From: Rothia nasimurium
GTDB taxonomy: Bacteria > Actinomycetota > Actinomycetes > Actinomycetales > Micrococcaceae
DNA: 62,405 bases
Direction of reading: 5' to 3'
NCBI RefSeq assembly: GCF_928391935.1
Contig: NZ_CAKMTD010000012.1
Location: 1-62,405, forward strand
Each line of letters opens with the position of its first letter. The stretch's first letter is position 1. Both the position numbers and the translations under genes were made by a program. Below the pieces are notes generated by a model. That model was not told the DNA's origin and searched no databases. It saw only the letters and a program-made list of their open reading frames with translations. Positions 1-9,296 of the stretch are shown one piece after another.

Positions 1-104
1 AACGGTCTTGTCCGGTATGGCTTGAGGTTATTTGTAGAGATTTAACGCTCATATTTTTGCCGCGGGTGGGGCCGTTGTCTAGTTGGTGGGTGTGGGGTGC
101 GTGT

Positions 105-218
105 CTACTTTTGAATAAGCCTCACTATACGCTGCTTACACCAAGCTGCTTTTTCTAGCGTGTCTACGTTACCGCCATTAAAGTTCTCGATATCGATGAG
201 TACCATCCGTCGCTGCAT
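105..218 (-). pseudogene. Truncated NYN-domain protein remnant
   Basis: A 37-codon reading frame opens at an ATG preceded by a GGGAGG ribosome site and runs to TAG. It reads MVLIDIENFNGG near its start, which closely resembles the first strand of NYN (PIN-like nuclease) domains, where the Asp and Glu of the 'IDIEN' motif contribute to the metal site. NYN proteins are normally about 150-250 residues, so only the first strand and part of the first helix remain; no continuation is visible in other frames down to position 1. Either a decayed gene or a very small unrelated ORF. The first 104 bases of the window hold nothing else I recognise. Confidence 0.45.
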
Positions 219-263
219 AGCTCTCAGCCTCCCTCAGTGAAGTTATTTACATAGTACACGACC

Positions 264-294
264 AATTCACTGTGTACAACATACACAGTGAATT
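264..294. promoter_or_regulatory. 13-bp perfect inverted repeat, operator-like
   Basis: AATTCACTGTGTA at 264-276 is repeated as its exact reverse complement at 282-294, separated by 5 bases. A third copy of the outer half (AATTCACT) lies at 306-313. The site is about 46 bases upstream of the NYN remnant start and 44 bases past the stop of mycothione reductase. The lack of a GC-rich stem or T-run argues against a terminator; it looks like a dimeric repressor operator, possibly left over from the decayed gene. Confidence 0.5.
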
Positions 295-337
295 TTGTGT
301 GCAGAAAATTCACTATGAGATAGAGGGTCCCTAAATC

Positions 338-1744
338 TTAGTCGAGTTCAAGCCCCAGCAGGGCGTTCTCCACAACCTCGGTGAGGGCCGGGTGGATCCA
401 GTACTGGCCGCGGGCCATATCGCGGGCGCTCAGACCAAAGCTCATGGCCTGAATCAGGGGCTGAATCAAGTTGGGTGACTCCTCACCGATCAGGTGGGCA
501 CCCAGTAGCTCCCCGGTATCCTTGCGGGCAATCAGCTTGCAGACGCCTTCACTATCGTCCATAGCCCAGCCGTAGGCTACATCGCCGAACTTCTGCTCCT
601 TGACGGTCACCTCAAAGCCACCGCGTTCAGCCTCTTCCCGCGCCTGGGCCTCGGTCAGGCCGACAGCGGCAATAGGCGGGTGGGTGAAGACAGCGGCAGG
701 GACGTAGCGGTGGTCGGTAGAGCGCAGCTGGTCAGGGTGGATGATATTCCACTGGACGGTCCGCATTTCGGCGTTGGCCACATGCTTGAGCTGGTAGGGG
801 GAGCTCACATCGCCCAGAGCCCAGACGCCCTTAACCGGCTGGCCGCCTGAGAGCACCCGCTGGTGCTCATCCACCTGGACCAGGCCCCGCTCGTCCACAT
901 CAAAGTAGGTGGCAGCATTGAGGGTATCGGAGTTGGGGGTGCGGCCCGTTGCCACCAGTACCAGGTCGGCAGGCACGGCAACCTGCTCACCGGCGTCCTC
1001 AAAGATCACCGTGACAGAACCGTTGTCGGCAGGCTCGATAGCCTTCAGGGCGTGGTTGGTGCGTAGGTCCCATTGGCGGGCGGCCTCGCGGGTGAAAATC
1101 TCAGCAATGGTGTCGTCGTGACCGCGAAGCAGGCGGTCTGACCGGACGGCCTGGGTCACCTGGGCACCTAACCCTGAGAAGACGTGGGAGAACTCGGCAG
1201 CAATGAAGCCACCACCAATGACCACCACGCGCTCGGGCAGCTCGTCGATCCGCATAACGGTATCTGAGGTGTGCACCTGGGGCAGGTCAATCCCGGGAAC
1301 CTGGGGAAGGGCGACGCGGGAGCCTGTCGCCAGCACAATGTTTTCAGCGGTGAGCTGGACCCCAGAGTCGGTGGTGAGGGTCTTGGGGCCTGTGAACCGG
1401 GCGTATTCCTCATAGACATCGACATTCTCCAGGGACTTTCGCCAGGCCAAGCCGCCCTCGCTAATGGCGTCAATCCGGTCAAAAATCCGGTCCCGAATCT
1501 GCCGCCAGGCTGTGTGCTTGTGCTCAAGATCCACGCCGAGTCGGGCGGCGTCCTTGGCCCGGGCAACAGTTGAGGCCGGGTAGACATACATCTTGGTGGG
1601 AATGCAGCCCACGTTGAGGCAGGTACCACCGAAACGGCCGCCGTCGATGATGGCAATCTTCTTGCCCTCGTAGTCCTCATTAGGCAGGGAGTTACCGGAG
1701 CCAGAGCCGATGATGATGAGGTCGTAGGTACGCAGTTGATCCAC
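338..1744 (-). CDS. mtr: Mycothione reductase
   Basis: NADPH- and FAD-dependent disulfide reductase that returns mycothione to reduced mycothiol, the actinobacterial low-molecular-weight thiol; cytoplasmic. Visible: N-terminal FAD motif GSGSGNS, redox-active CLNVGC disulfide (GGTCLNVGCIPTK), a second dinucleotide motif GGGFIAAEF, the ATGRTPN stretch, the GDVS FAD-binding motif, and the C-terminal HPALTEVVENALLGL containing the His-Glu dyad of the family. About 468 residues, normal length. Two in-frame GTG codons are possible; I chose GTG at 1744 because GAAAGG lies 7 bases upstream, while GTG at 1759 has no clear ribosome site. It is a single gene, divergent from efeUOB. The class assignment over glutathione or dihydrolipoamide reductases rests on the C-terminus and the GSGSGN start. 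Confidence 0.9.
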   Translation of the reverse strand: MDQLRTYDLIIIGSGSGNSLPNEDYEGKKIAIIDGGRFGGTCLNVGCIPTKMYVYPASTVARAKDAARLGVDLEHKHTAWRQIRDRIFDRIDAISEGGLAWRKSLENVDVYEEYARFTGPKTLTTDSGVQLTAENIVLATGSRVALPQVPGIDLPQVHTSDTVMRIDELPERVVVIGGGFIAAEFSHVFSGLGAQVTQAVRSDRLLRGHDDTIAEIFTREAARQWDLRTNHALKAIEPADNGSVTVIFEDAGEQVAVPADLVLVATGRTPNSDTLNAATYFDVDERGLVQVDEHQRVLSGGQPVKGVWALGDVSSPYQLKHVANAEMRTVQWNIIHPDQLRSTDHRYVPAAVFTHPPIAAVGLTEAQAREEAERGGFEVTVKEQKFGDVAYGWAMDDSEGVCKLIARKDTGELLGAHLIGEESPNLIQPLIQAMSFGLSARDMARGQYWIHPALTEVVENALLGLELD

Positions 1745-1892
1745 GGTTTTACCTTTCACGCGCTGAAATCAGCCCTGAACACAAAGGGCTACTACCGACT
1801 ATAACCGGTAGTGGCACCCCTTTATTCCACTTTATGACGATAGGGTCTTCCCGCACCTTTCACAGATGAACAAGGTTAATCTTATATTTAAA

Positions 1893-1911
1893 TAAGATTA
1901 GGCTTACCTAA
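1893..1911 (+). promoter_or_regulatory. DtxR/IdeR-type iron box upstream of efeUOB
   Basis: TAAGATTAGGCTTACCTAA matches the DtxR/IdeR consensus TWAGGTTAGSCTWACCTWA at 18 of 19 positions (only position 5 differs). It ends 40 bases before the efeU start. It overlaps a second palindrome, AATCTTAT(6)ATAAGATT at 1878-1899, so the AT-rich stretch 1878-1911 is probably the operon's promoter and operator. Iron-loaded IdeR would repress efeUOB here. Confidence 0.85.
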
Positions 1912-1950
1912 TTATTGAAGTCTGCTGTTGGTTCCCTGAAAGGAGCTCCC

Positions 1951-2862
1951 TTGTTCCTCGCCACCTTCCTCATTGGCCTGCGGGAGGGGCTAGAAGCCGC
2001 CCTGGTCATCGGGATTCTCCTGGCCTTCGTCACCAAGGTCGGCAGGGCCGACACCCGCCCAAAAATCTGGTGGGGAGTAGGCATAGCAACGGCAGTTTCC
2101 CTCCTCGCCGGAGCCGCCCTCACCTACGGACGCTACGGCCTCAGCTTCGAGGGCCAAGAACTTCTCGGCGGCGGGCTCTCCCTCCTAGCCGTTGCCATGG
2201 TCACCTCCATGGTCTTCTGGATGGCCAAAATCGGCCCCACCCTAAAACAGGAGCTCGAAAACTCAGCCCGGCTCGCCCTCGCCGCAGGAACTGGCTGGGC
2301 CATGTTCTGGCTGGCCGCCGTCACCGTCGGGCGCGAGGGCCTTGAAACCACCCTCATGCTCTGGGCCTGGTCGTCCGCCCCCGCCGCCCTCGCCGGGGCC
2401 CTCCTTGGAATCCTGCTCGCCGTCGGCCTGGGAATTGCCATCAATAAAGGCATGATGAGGTTCAACCTCGGCCGCTTCTTTACCGTCACCGGGGCCCTCC
2501 TCATCATCATGAGCGCCGGAATCCTCGCCTACGGAATCCACGACCTCCAAGAAGCCCGCTTCCTGCCCGGGCCCTTCTCAGGGGCCCCCATCACCCCCAC
2601 CAATTTCAGGACGGGCGAGGTCCTCGTCGGCTTCACCACCACCCCCTTCTGGGGAGCCTCCTTCCCCTTCGGCTGGGCATTTGACCTCCAAGACCAGATC
2701 GACCCGGCAGGCGCCCTCGCCGCCGTCCTCAAGGGAACCATCGGCTTCACTCCCCTCATGTCCTGGCTTGAACTCCTAGCCTGGGCCCTCTACCTTGCCC
2801 TAGTTTTCCCCCTGTGGAAGAGGCGACTTCGCCGGGCTACCCCTGCACAGTCGCAGGCATAG
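1951..2862 (+). CDS. efeU: EfeU/FTR1-family iron permease
   Basis: Inner-membrane channel of the EfeUOB iron uptake system, related to the yeast ferroxidase-coupled permease Ftr1. Seven hydrophobic segments are apparent. The two iron-coordinating REGLE motifs are present: GLREGLEAALVIG at the very N-terminus and GREGLETTLML at mid-protein, plus the short Arg/Lys-rich cytosolic tail. I place the start at TTG 1951 because AGGAG lies 5 bases upstream and because the family begins directly with the first REGLE helix; an upstream in-frame TTG at 1915 would add 12 residues overlapping nothing useful. First gene of efeU-efeO-efeB. Confidence 0.92.
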   Translation: MFLATFLIGLREGLEAALVIGILLAFVTKVGRADTRPKIWWGVGIATAVSLLAGAALTYGRYGLSFEGQELLGGGLSLLAVAMVTSMVFWMAKIGPTLKQELENSARLALAAGTGWAMFWLAAVTVGREGLETTLMLWAWSSAPAALAGALLGILLAVGLGIAINKGMMRFNLGRFFTVTGALLIIMSAGILAYGIHDLQEARFLPGPFSGAPITPTNFRTGEVLVGFTTTPFWGASFPFGWAFDLQDQIDPAGALAAVLKGTIGFTPLMSWLELLAWALYLALVFPLWKRRLRRATPAQSQA

Positions 2863-2918
2863 TTACCCCGAGCCCGTCCCCTCTTCTGCCCCACCCTACA
2901 GCCCAAGAAAGGCACCCC

Positions 2919-4175
2919 ATGACCGCCCGTTCCCTCCCCCTGAGCGTCCTCACCATCGCCGGACTCACCCTCGCCCTCACCGCCTGCGTCGATAAACAAG
3001 CACAGCAGCAGGCCGGCGAAGCCATCACCGTCTCGTCCACCACCTCCGACTGTGCTCTCTCAACCAACACCACCAGCTCAGGCACCACCACCTTCAGCAT
3101 TAAAAACGACGGCGAAAAGACCACAGAGTTCTACCTGCTCGGGTCAGACGGCCTGCGAATCGTCTCTGAAAAAGAAAACATCGCCCCCGGCCAAACCACC
3201 GACCTCACCGTCTCCCTCCAGCCGGGCGACTACTACACCGCCTGCAAGCCCGGCATGCGCGGTGAAAACGTAGGCACCGCAGCCTTTACCGTCACAGGCG
3301 ACCCCATCGAACTCACCGGCGACCAGAAGGAACTCTACGAAGAAGCTGTTGCCAACTACGTCAACTTTGCCAAGAACGAGGTGGGAGAACTCGTACCCCG
3401 GGTTGAAGAATTCGCCCAGGCCTACATGGCAGGTGACGACGACACCGCCCGAGAACTCTACGCCTCCACCCGCGTCCACTACGAACGAATCGAACCCATC
3501 GCCGAGGCCCTGGGCATCCTCGACCCCCGAATCGACTACCGCGAGATTGACTACCTGGCAGAGGCAGAACTCCTGGCACAAGACGACCCGACCTTCACCG
3601 AGTGGCTGGGCTTCCACCGCATCGAAAAGGACCTCTGGGTCCCCGCAGCTGACAAACTCCAGCCCGACGGAAGTTCAGCCCACGAGGGCTGGCAGCCCTC
3701 CAGCGAGGCCGACCGCCAGCGCATCGGCCAGACCCTCATCACCGACGTGCAGGCCCTCTACGACGAAATCCACTCCCCCACCTTCATCGACGACCAGCAG
3801 CTCAACATCACCTCCGTATCCAACGGGGCCTCAGCCCTACTTGAAGAAATCGCAGTTGGTAAGGTCACCGGTGAAGAAAACTGGTGGAGCCACTACGACC
3901 TGTGGGACTTCCAGGCCAACCTCGAAGGCTCCCGGATCGCCTTTGACCTGGTAGCCCCCATCGCCTCTGCCGGGTCTGAGGACAAGGCCCAGCTGGTGAA
4001 GACCATCGACGCTGCTTTCACAGAGCTTGAGGCAGAACTCAGCCAGTACGGCTCCTTTGAGGAGGGCTTTGTTCTCTACGACACCGTCAGCGAAGACCAG
4101 CGGAAGCAGCTCACCACTAAGCTCGACGCCGTGCGTGAGCCCCTCTCCCAGCTCACCGCTGCCCTGGTTGATTAG
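2919..4175 (+). CDS. efeO: EfeO iron-uptake lipoprotein (cupredoxin + peptidase M75-like)
   Basis: Surface lipoprotein that is thought to bind iron and hand it to the EfeU permease. The 418-residue product has a lipoprotein signal (LTLALTAC, lipobox Cys about residue 23), an N-terminal cupredoxin-like domain (about 30-130) and a C-terminal M75/imelysin-like domain with the family's HxxE metal motif, seen as GFHRIEKD. ATG 2919 was chosen over an earlier in-frame start at 2814 because it follows AAGAAAGG and immediately precedes the signal peptide. It lies 56 bases after efeU. Confidence 0.92.
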   Translation: MTARSLPLSVLTIAGLTLALTACVDKQAQQQAGEAITVSSTTSDCALSTNTTSSGTTTFSIKNDGEKTTEFYLLGSDGLRIVSEKENIAPGQTTDLTVSLQPGDYYTACKPGMRGENVGTAAFTVTGDPIELTGDQKELYEEAVANYVNFAKNEVGELVPRVEEFAQAYMAGDDDTARELYASTRVHYERIEPIAEALGILDPRIDYREIDYLAEAELLAQDDPTFTEWLGFHRIEKDLWVPAADKLQPDGSSAHEGWQPSSEADRQRIGQTLITDVQALYDEIHSPTFIDDQQLNITSVSNGASALLEEIAVGKVTGEENWWSHYDLWDFQANLEGSRIAFDLVAPIASAGSEDKAQLVKTIDAAFTELEAELSQYGSFEEGFVLYDTVSEDQRKQLTTKLDAVREPLSQLTAALVD

Positions 4176-4211
4176 CCCCTAGTAGCCCTACCGTCTTTTC
4201 GAGAGGACCCC

Positions 4212-5504
4212 ATGACGACCACAGATTCGCCCCGTTCTTCTGGCCCAGCCGGTTTATCGCGTCGGGCTGCCCTGGCCCTGATGGGGGCAGGCTCTGGCGT
4301 CTCCCTGCTCGGGGGTATGGCCGCCGGGTACGCTGTCGGGCAGGGAGCTAGCATCCCTGCCCAGCAGCGGGACCTCGTCTTTGACTTTTATGGTCAGCAC
4401 CAGGCTGGGATTATCACCGAGGCCCAGGACAGAATGCACTGTGCCGCCTTTGACCTGGCCGAGGGGGTGAGCCGGGAGGACCTGATCCTGCTCCTGCAGG
4501 ACTGGACCTACGCCGCAAGCCGCCTCACCCTGGGCCTGGACGTCACCGCCGCGGGGGCTTTCGGGGGTGGTCCTGCCCTACCCCCACCTGATACAGGTGA
4601 AGCAGCTGATTTGGGGGCTTCGGGGCTGACCATCACCTTCGGTTTCGGTAGGAGCCTTTTTGTGGGTGAGGACGGCCAGGACCGCTTTGGTCTTGCCGGG
4701 CAGTTGCCGCCGGAGTTCCAGCCCCTACCCAAAATGGTCAATGACTTTATTGACCCTGCCCTGTCAGGCGGTGACCTTTTCATTCAGGCCTGCGCCTACG
4801 ACCCCCAGGTTGCCGTTCACGCGATCAGGAACCTGACCCGAATCGCCTTCGGGGTTGCTACACTGCGCTGGTCCCAGCTGGGTTTTGGGCGCACCTCGTC
4901 CACCACAACAGCCCAAGCCACCCCGCGCAACCTCTTTGGGCAAAAGGACGGAACCTCCAACATCAAGGCTGAAGAAACCGACCGGTTGGCAGAGCATGTC
5001 TGGATCAACCAGGGCGTTGCCGCTGGCGGTACCTACCTGATTGCCCGCAAAATCTCCATGACCATTGAGGTCTGGGACGGGGTTCAGCTCCAGGAGCAGG
5101 AGAGGGTCACCGGGCGGGATAAGCGCCTCGGGGCACCCCTGTCTGGGGGTGACGAGTTCACCCCGCCTGATTTTTCGGCCCGGGATCAGGACGGCAACCT
5201 GCTCATTGATGAGCGGTCCCACCTGGCGAGGGTCCACCCTGACCACAACCAGGGGATCGCCATGCTGCGGCGGGGCTACAACTATGTGGATGGGAACGAC
5301 GCCCAGGGCCGACTGGCCGCAGGCCTCTTCTTTATCGCCTTCGTTAAGGACCCTGCCCGTTTTGCGGTGGTTCACAAGAACATGGCCCGGGATGATCTCT
5401 TCGTTGAGTACCTCAAAACCCGCTCAAGCTCAACCTTCCTGGTCCCCCCGGGGGTGACGAAGGAGGGCGGCTACATCGGCCAGGGCTTCTTTGAGGGGAC
5501 TTAG
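4212..5504 (+). CDS. efeB: EfeB, Tat-exported DyP-type heme peroxidase
   Basis: Dye-decolorizing-type peroxidase that in EfeUOB systems oxidises ferrous iron or acts on heme outside the membrane. A twin-arginine signal is visible (SRRAAL followed by a hydrophobic stretch to about residue 45), so it is exported folded with its heme. The DyP GxxDG motif appears as GQKDGTSN and the heme-ligand region as HLARVHPDHN followed by MLRRGYNY. 430 residues, usual for the family. The GAGAGGA ribosome site sits 5 bases before the ATG. Third gene of the operon; its last 4 bases overlap the end of a convergent small gene. Confidence 0.93.
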   Translation: MTTTDSPRSSGPAGLSRRAALALMGAGSGVSLLGGMAAGYAVGQGASIPAQQRDLVFDFYGQHQAGIITEAQDRMHCAAFDLAEGVSREDLILLLQDWTYAASRLTLGLDVTAAGAFGGGPALPPPDTGEAADLGASGLTITFGFGRSLFVGEDGQDRFGLAGQLPPEFQPLPKMVNDFIDPALSGGDLFIQACAYDPQVAVHAIRNLTRIAFGVATLRWSQLGFGRTSSTTTAQATPRNLFGQKDGTSNIKAEETDRLAEHVWINQGVAAGGTYLIARKISMTIEVWDGVQLQEQERVTGRDKRLGAPLSGGDEFTPPDFSARDQDGNLLIDERSHLARVHPDHNQGIAMLRRGYNYVDGNDAQGRLAAGLFFIAFVKDPARFAVVHKNMARDDLFVEYLKTRSSSTFLVPPGVTKEGGYIGQGFFEGT

Positions 5505-5731
5505 GCCTGGGGCTTTGAGTCGGTGCCCTGCTGGGCGGACGCCTGGGCGGCGGCTTCGGCGTTTTCGCGGAAGTTCCGCTGGAGCTGGCGGAAGACCAGC
5601 AGGTTACCGACCACAATATGAATGAAGCCCAGGGCCATCACGTAAATGTTCCAGCCGCCCTGCGGGGCAAGCACCCCCACCAGGAGCAGGATCGCGCCAA
5701 AACCAATGATCATCAGGTGAGTTACGTTCAT
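5501..5731 (-). CDS. Small two-helix membrane protein of unknown function
   Basis: A 76-residue protein with two hydrophobic segments (about residues 4-20 and 26-46) and a polar, Gln/Ala-rich tail beginning after FRQLQRNFREN. I do not recognise a family. The start ATG follows a short AGG ribosome site. It is convergent with efeB and the two coding regions overlap by 4 bases with no terminator between them, so the transcripts can be mutually antisense at their 3' ends. Confidence 0.65.
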   Translation of the reverse strand: MNVTHLMIIGFGAILLLVGVLAPQGGWNIYVMALGFIHIVVGNLLVFRQLQRNFRENAEAAAQASAQQGTDSKPQA

Positions 5732-5777
5732 GCTACCTAGCCTAACAGGTGGCTACTGGGGAACAGGAGAGACAAGG

Positions 5778-5820
5778 ACGGACGCCCCACCCGGCAATTC
5801 CTGCCGGGTGGGGCGTCCGT
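5778..5820 (-). terminator. Terminator after pyc
   Basis: A perfect 19-bp stem (5778-5796 with 5802-5820) around a 5-base loop, GC-rich in its lower half, just after the pyc stop codon. The flanking T-rich run is better on the plus strand, so the structure may stop transcription from both sides. Confidence 0.85.
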
Positions 5821-5846
5821 TTGTGTCGTTTGACCGTGGGCTGGGG

Positions 5847-8800
5847 TTACTTGACCTTGACCACGATCAGGAGGTCACCGCCAGCTACCTGTGAGACTTC
5901 GTTGTAGACAACGCGCTCAACGGTACCTGAGACAGCTGAGGTGATGGAGGCTTCCATCTTCATGGCCTCAATGGTGGCTACCTGGTCACCGGCTGAAATC
6001 TCGTCACCGGGCTTGACGGTGATTGTGACACCACCGGCGAAGGGGGCTGCGATGTGGCCGGGGTTGGAGGCGTCAGCCTTCTCTGCTTCCTTGACGTTGG
6101 ACTCTACTGAGTTGTCACGGACCTTGACGGTACGCTGCTGGCCGTTGAGGGTGCAGATGACCTCGCGCATGCCCTTTTCGTCGGGTTCTGAGATTGCCTG
6201 CAGGGTCGCAATGAGGCGAACGCCCTTACCCAGGGAGATGACATGCTCGCGCTTGAACATCATGCCGTAGAGGAAGTCACGGGTGTGCAGGATAGACAGG
6301 TCGCCGTACTCTTCGGTGGCCTTCTCGAACTCGCGGGTGGGGGCGGGGAAGAGCAGGCGGTTGAGGGTGGCGCGGCGGGTGGCTGAGTCCCCGTTCAGGG
6401 CTTCCAGGTCTTCAGCTGACAGCTCGTTGACCGAGGGCTTGGAGAGCTTGCGGCCCTCCAGGGCGCGGGTGCGGAAGGGCTCGGGCCAGCCAGCAGGCGG
6501 GGTGCCCAGCTCGCCGTTGAGGAAGCCGATGACGGAGTCGGGGATATCGAACTTCTGGGGGTCCTTCTCGAAGTCCTCGGGGGACACGCCCATACCGACG
6601 AGCTGCAGGGCCAGGTCACCAACAACCTTCGATGAGGGGGTTACCTTGACGATGTGGCCCAGCATGCGGTCAGCTGCGGCGTACATGTCTTCGATGTCCT
6701 CGAAGCGCTCCCCCAGGCCCAGGGCGGTTGCCTGAGCACGCAGGTTGGAGAGCTGGCCACCGGGGATTTCGTGGGTGTAGACGCGGCCGGTGGGTGAGGA
6801 CAGGCCCATCTCGAAGGGCTTGTAGATGGCGCGGACGGCCTCCCAGTAGGGTTCCAGGGCACAGGCTGCCTCCAGGGAGATGGAGGGGGCACGGTCGGTG
6901 TGCTGGAGGGCGCCAACCAGGGCGGAGAAGGAGGGCTGGGAGGTAGTACCTGCCATGGAGGCGGTTGCTACGTCGACGACATCCACGCCTGCCTCAACGG
7001 CAGCCAACAGGGTGCCGATTTGGCCACCTGCGGTGTCGTGGGTGTGCAGGTGAACCGGCAGGTCGAAGCGCTCACGCAGGGCGGTGACCAAGCGGCGGGC
7101 AGCTTCTGGACGCAGCAGGCCAGCCATGTCCTTAATAGCAAGGATGTGGGCGCCGGCTTCTACCACCTGGTCAGCCAGGTTCAGGTAGTAGTCCAGGGTG
7201 TAGGTCTGCTCGTTAGGATCCAGCATGTCGCCGGTGTAGCAGATGGCAACCTCGGCAACTGCGGTGCCGGTGGCACGCACGGCCTTAATGGCCGGGGTCA
7301 TCTGAGAGACGTCGTTGAGGGAGTCGAAGATACGGAAGATATCGACACCGGTCTCAGCGGCTTCCTTGACGAAGGCGTCAGTAACCTCAGTGGGGTAGGG
7401 GGTGTAGCCCACGGTGTTGCGGCCACGCAGCAGCATCTGGATGGGCAGGTTGGGCATAGCCTCACGCAGCTGGGCCAGACGCTTCCAGGGGTCTTCCGTC
7501 AGGAAGCGCAGGGCCACATCGTAGGTTGCCCCACCCCAGGCCTCCACAGAGAAGAGCTCGGGGGTGGTGTGGGCTACGGCAGGGGCTGCTGCCAGCAGAT
7601 CACGGGTACGGACGCGGGTGGCCAGCAGGGACTGGTGGGCATCGCGGAAGGTGGTGTCAGTAATCAGCACTTCCTTGGTGTCGCGCACAGCCTTGGCAAA
7701 GCCTTCGGGGCCCAGCTCCAACAGGCGCTGACGCCAGCCCGCAGGGGGCTCATGGGTGGAGGCGTCAAAGGGTGAGCGGTAGGGCTCAGAGGTCTTGTCG
7801 CCGGGGAAGGCAGGTAGCTTCCAGCGGGGGTCCAGGCCCTCGATACGTTCGCCGTGGGGCTTGTTGACGGTGACGTTGGCCAGGTACTGCAGGGCCTTGG
7901 TGCCACGGTCTGCTGAGGGCTTCTTGGTCAGCAGTTCGGGGTGCTCGTCAATGAAGGGGGTGGAGACGTCGCCTGCCCGGAAGGTCGGGTCTTCCAGCAC
8001 CGCCTGGATGAAGGGGATGTTGGTGGCAACGCCGCGAATACGGAACTCGGCCAGGGCGCGGGAGGCGCGGCGGACGGCGTCCTCGAAGGTTCGGCCACGG
8101 CAGGTCAGCTTGACCAGCATGGAGTCGAAGTGGGGTGAAATCTGGGCACCGGTGTAGACGGTACCGCCGTCCAGGCGGATGCCAGAACCACCGGCTGAGC
8201 GGTAGTAGGTGACCTTGCCAACGTCGGGGCGGAAGCCGTTGGCCGGGTCCTCGGTGGTGATGCGGGACTGCAGGGCAAAGCCACGCACGCGCAGCTCGTC
8301 CTGACGGATACCCAAATCTTCCAGGGTCTCACCAGCTGCAATACGCATCTGGGACTGAACCAGGTCAACGTCGGTGACCTCTTCGGTCACGGTGTGCTCC
8401 ACCTGGATACGGGGGTTCATCTCAATGAAAACGTGCTGGCCTGCGCGTTCACCGGCGGTATCAACCAGGAACTCCACGGTACCGGCGTTGACGTAACCCA
8501 GTTCCTTAGCGAACTTGACGGCGTCACGGAAGAGGGCCTGACGGATCTCTTCGTCCAGGTTGGGGGCGGGCGCAATCTCAACGACCTTCTGGTGACGGCG
8601 CTGCAGGGAGCAGTCACGCTCAAAGAGGTGAACAATGTTGCCCTCAGCGTCAGCCAGGATCTGAACCTCAATGTGACGGGGACGCAGAACAGCCTGTTCC
8701 AGGAAGACGGTAGGATCACCGAAGGCGGTGTCAGCCTCGCGCATAGCAGCTTCCATGGCCGGACGCAGGTCTTCCCGCTTCTCAACGCGGCGCATACCGC

Positions 8801-9296
8801 GTCCGCCACCACCGGCAACAGCCTTGACGAAGATGGGGAAGCCAATTTCCTCAGCCTCAGCCAGGAGCTTGTCGACATCAGCGCTAGGCTCGGTGGACTT
8901 CAGGACGGGGATACCAGCCCTCTTAGCGGCCTTGAGGGCCTCGACCTTGTTACCGGCCAGTTCCAGAACTTCCGGGGGAGGGCCGATGAAGGTAATACCG
9001 GCTGCCGCAGCGGCGCGGGCCAGATCGGGGTTCTCGGAGAGGAAACCGTAACCGGGGTAGATTGCGTCTGCGCCGGCTTCTTTGGCGACGCGGATAATCT
9101 CATCAATGTCTAGGTAGGCACGGACGGGATGGCCTTCTTCACCAATCGGGTAGGCTTCATCGGCCTGCTGACGGTGAATGGAGTGGCGGTCTTCGTAGGG
9201 GAAGACGCCGACGGTCTTGGCGCCGAGCTCGTAGGCCGCGCGGTAGGCGCGGATTGCGATTTCGCCGCGGTTAGCGACCAGGATCTTTGAAAACAT
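5847..9296 (-). CDS. pyc: Pyruvate carboxylase
   Basis: Biotin enzyme that converts pyruvate, bicarbonate and ATP to oxaloacetate, refilling the TCA cycle. The 1149-residue chain carries, in order: biotin carboxylase with ATP-grasp (MFSKILVANRGEIAIRAYRA start, GGGGRGMR glycine loop, about 1-460), the carboxyltransferase TIM barrel (ITDTTFRDAHQSLLATR, about 540-820), the allosteric/tetramerisation domain, and the C-terminal biotinyl domain with the biotin-accepting lysine in EAMKMEAS. Full length for single-chain PYC. The start is ATG 9296, as the homologous N-terminus begins there; the reading frame upstream is open but lacks homology. Monocistronic, flanked by its own terminator. It links the glycerol, lactate and propionate genes of this window to oxaloacetate. 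Confidence 0.97.
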   Translation of the reverse strand: MFSKILVANRGEIAIRAYRAAYELGAKTVGVFPYEDRHSIHRQQADEAYPIGEEGHPVRAYLDIDEIIRVAKEAGADAIYPGYGFLSENPDLARAAAAAGITFIGPPPEVLELAGNKVEALKAAKRAGIPVLKSTEPSADVDKLLAEAEEIGFPIFVKAVAGGGGRGMRRVEKREDLRPAMEAAMREADTAFGDPTVFLEQAVLRPRHIEVQILADAEGNIVHLFERDCSLQRRHQKVVEIAPAPNLDEEIRQALFRDAVKFAKELGYVNAGTVEFLVDTAGERAGQHVFIEMNPRIQVEHTVTEEVTDVDLVQSQMRIAAGETLEDLGIRQDELRVRGFALQSRITTEDPANGFRPDVGKVTYYRSAGGSGIRLDGGTVYTGAQISPHFDSMLVKLTCRGRTFEDAVRRASRALAEFRIRGVATNIPFIQAVLEDPTFRAGDVSTPFIDEHPELLTKKPSADRGTKALQYLANVTVNKPHGERIEGLDPRWKLPAFPGDKTSEPYRSPFDASTHEPPAGWRQRLLELGPEGFAKAVRDTKEVLITDTTFRDAHQSLLATRVRTRDLLAAAPAVAHTTPELFSVEAWGGATYDVALRFLTEDPWKRLAQLREAMPNLPIQMLLRGRNTVGYTPYPTEVTDAFVKEAAETGVDIFRIFDSLNDVSQMTPAIKAVRATGTAVAEVAICYTGDMLDPNEQTYTLDYYLNLADQVVEAGAHILAIKDMAGLLRPEAARRLVTALRERFDLPVHLHTHDTAGGQIGTLLAAVEAGVDVVDVATASMAGTTSQPSFSALVGALQHTDRAPSISLEAACALEPYWEAVRAIYKPFEMGLSSPTGRVYTHEIPGGQLSNLRAQATALGLGERFEDIEDMYAAADRMLGHIVKVTPSSKVVGDLALQLVGMGVSPEDFEKDPQKFDIPDSVIGFLNGELGTPPAGWPEPFRTRALEGRKLSKPSVNELSAEDLEALNGDSATRRATLNRLLFPAPTREFEKATEEYGDLSILHTRDFLYGMMFKREHVISLGKGVRLIATLQAISEPDEKGMREVICTLNGQQRTVKVRDNSVESNVKEAEKADASNPGHIAAPFAGGVTITVKPGDEISAGDQVATIEAMKMEASITSAVSGTVERVVYNEVSQVAGGDLLIVVKVK

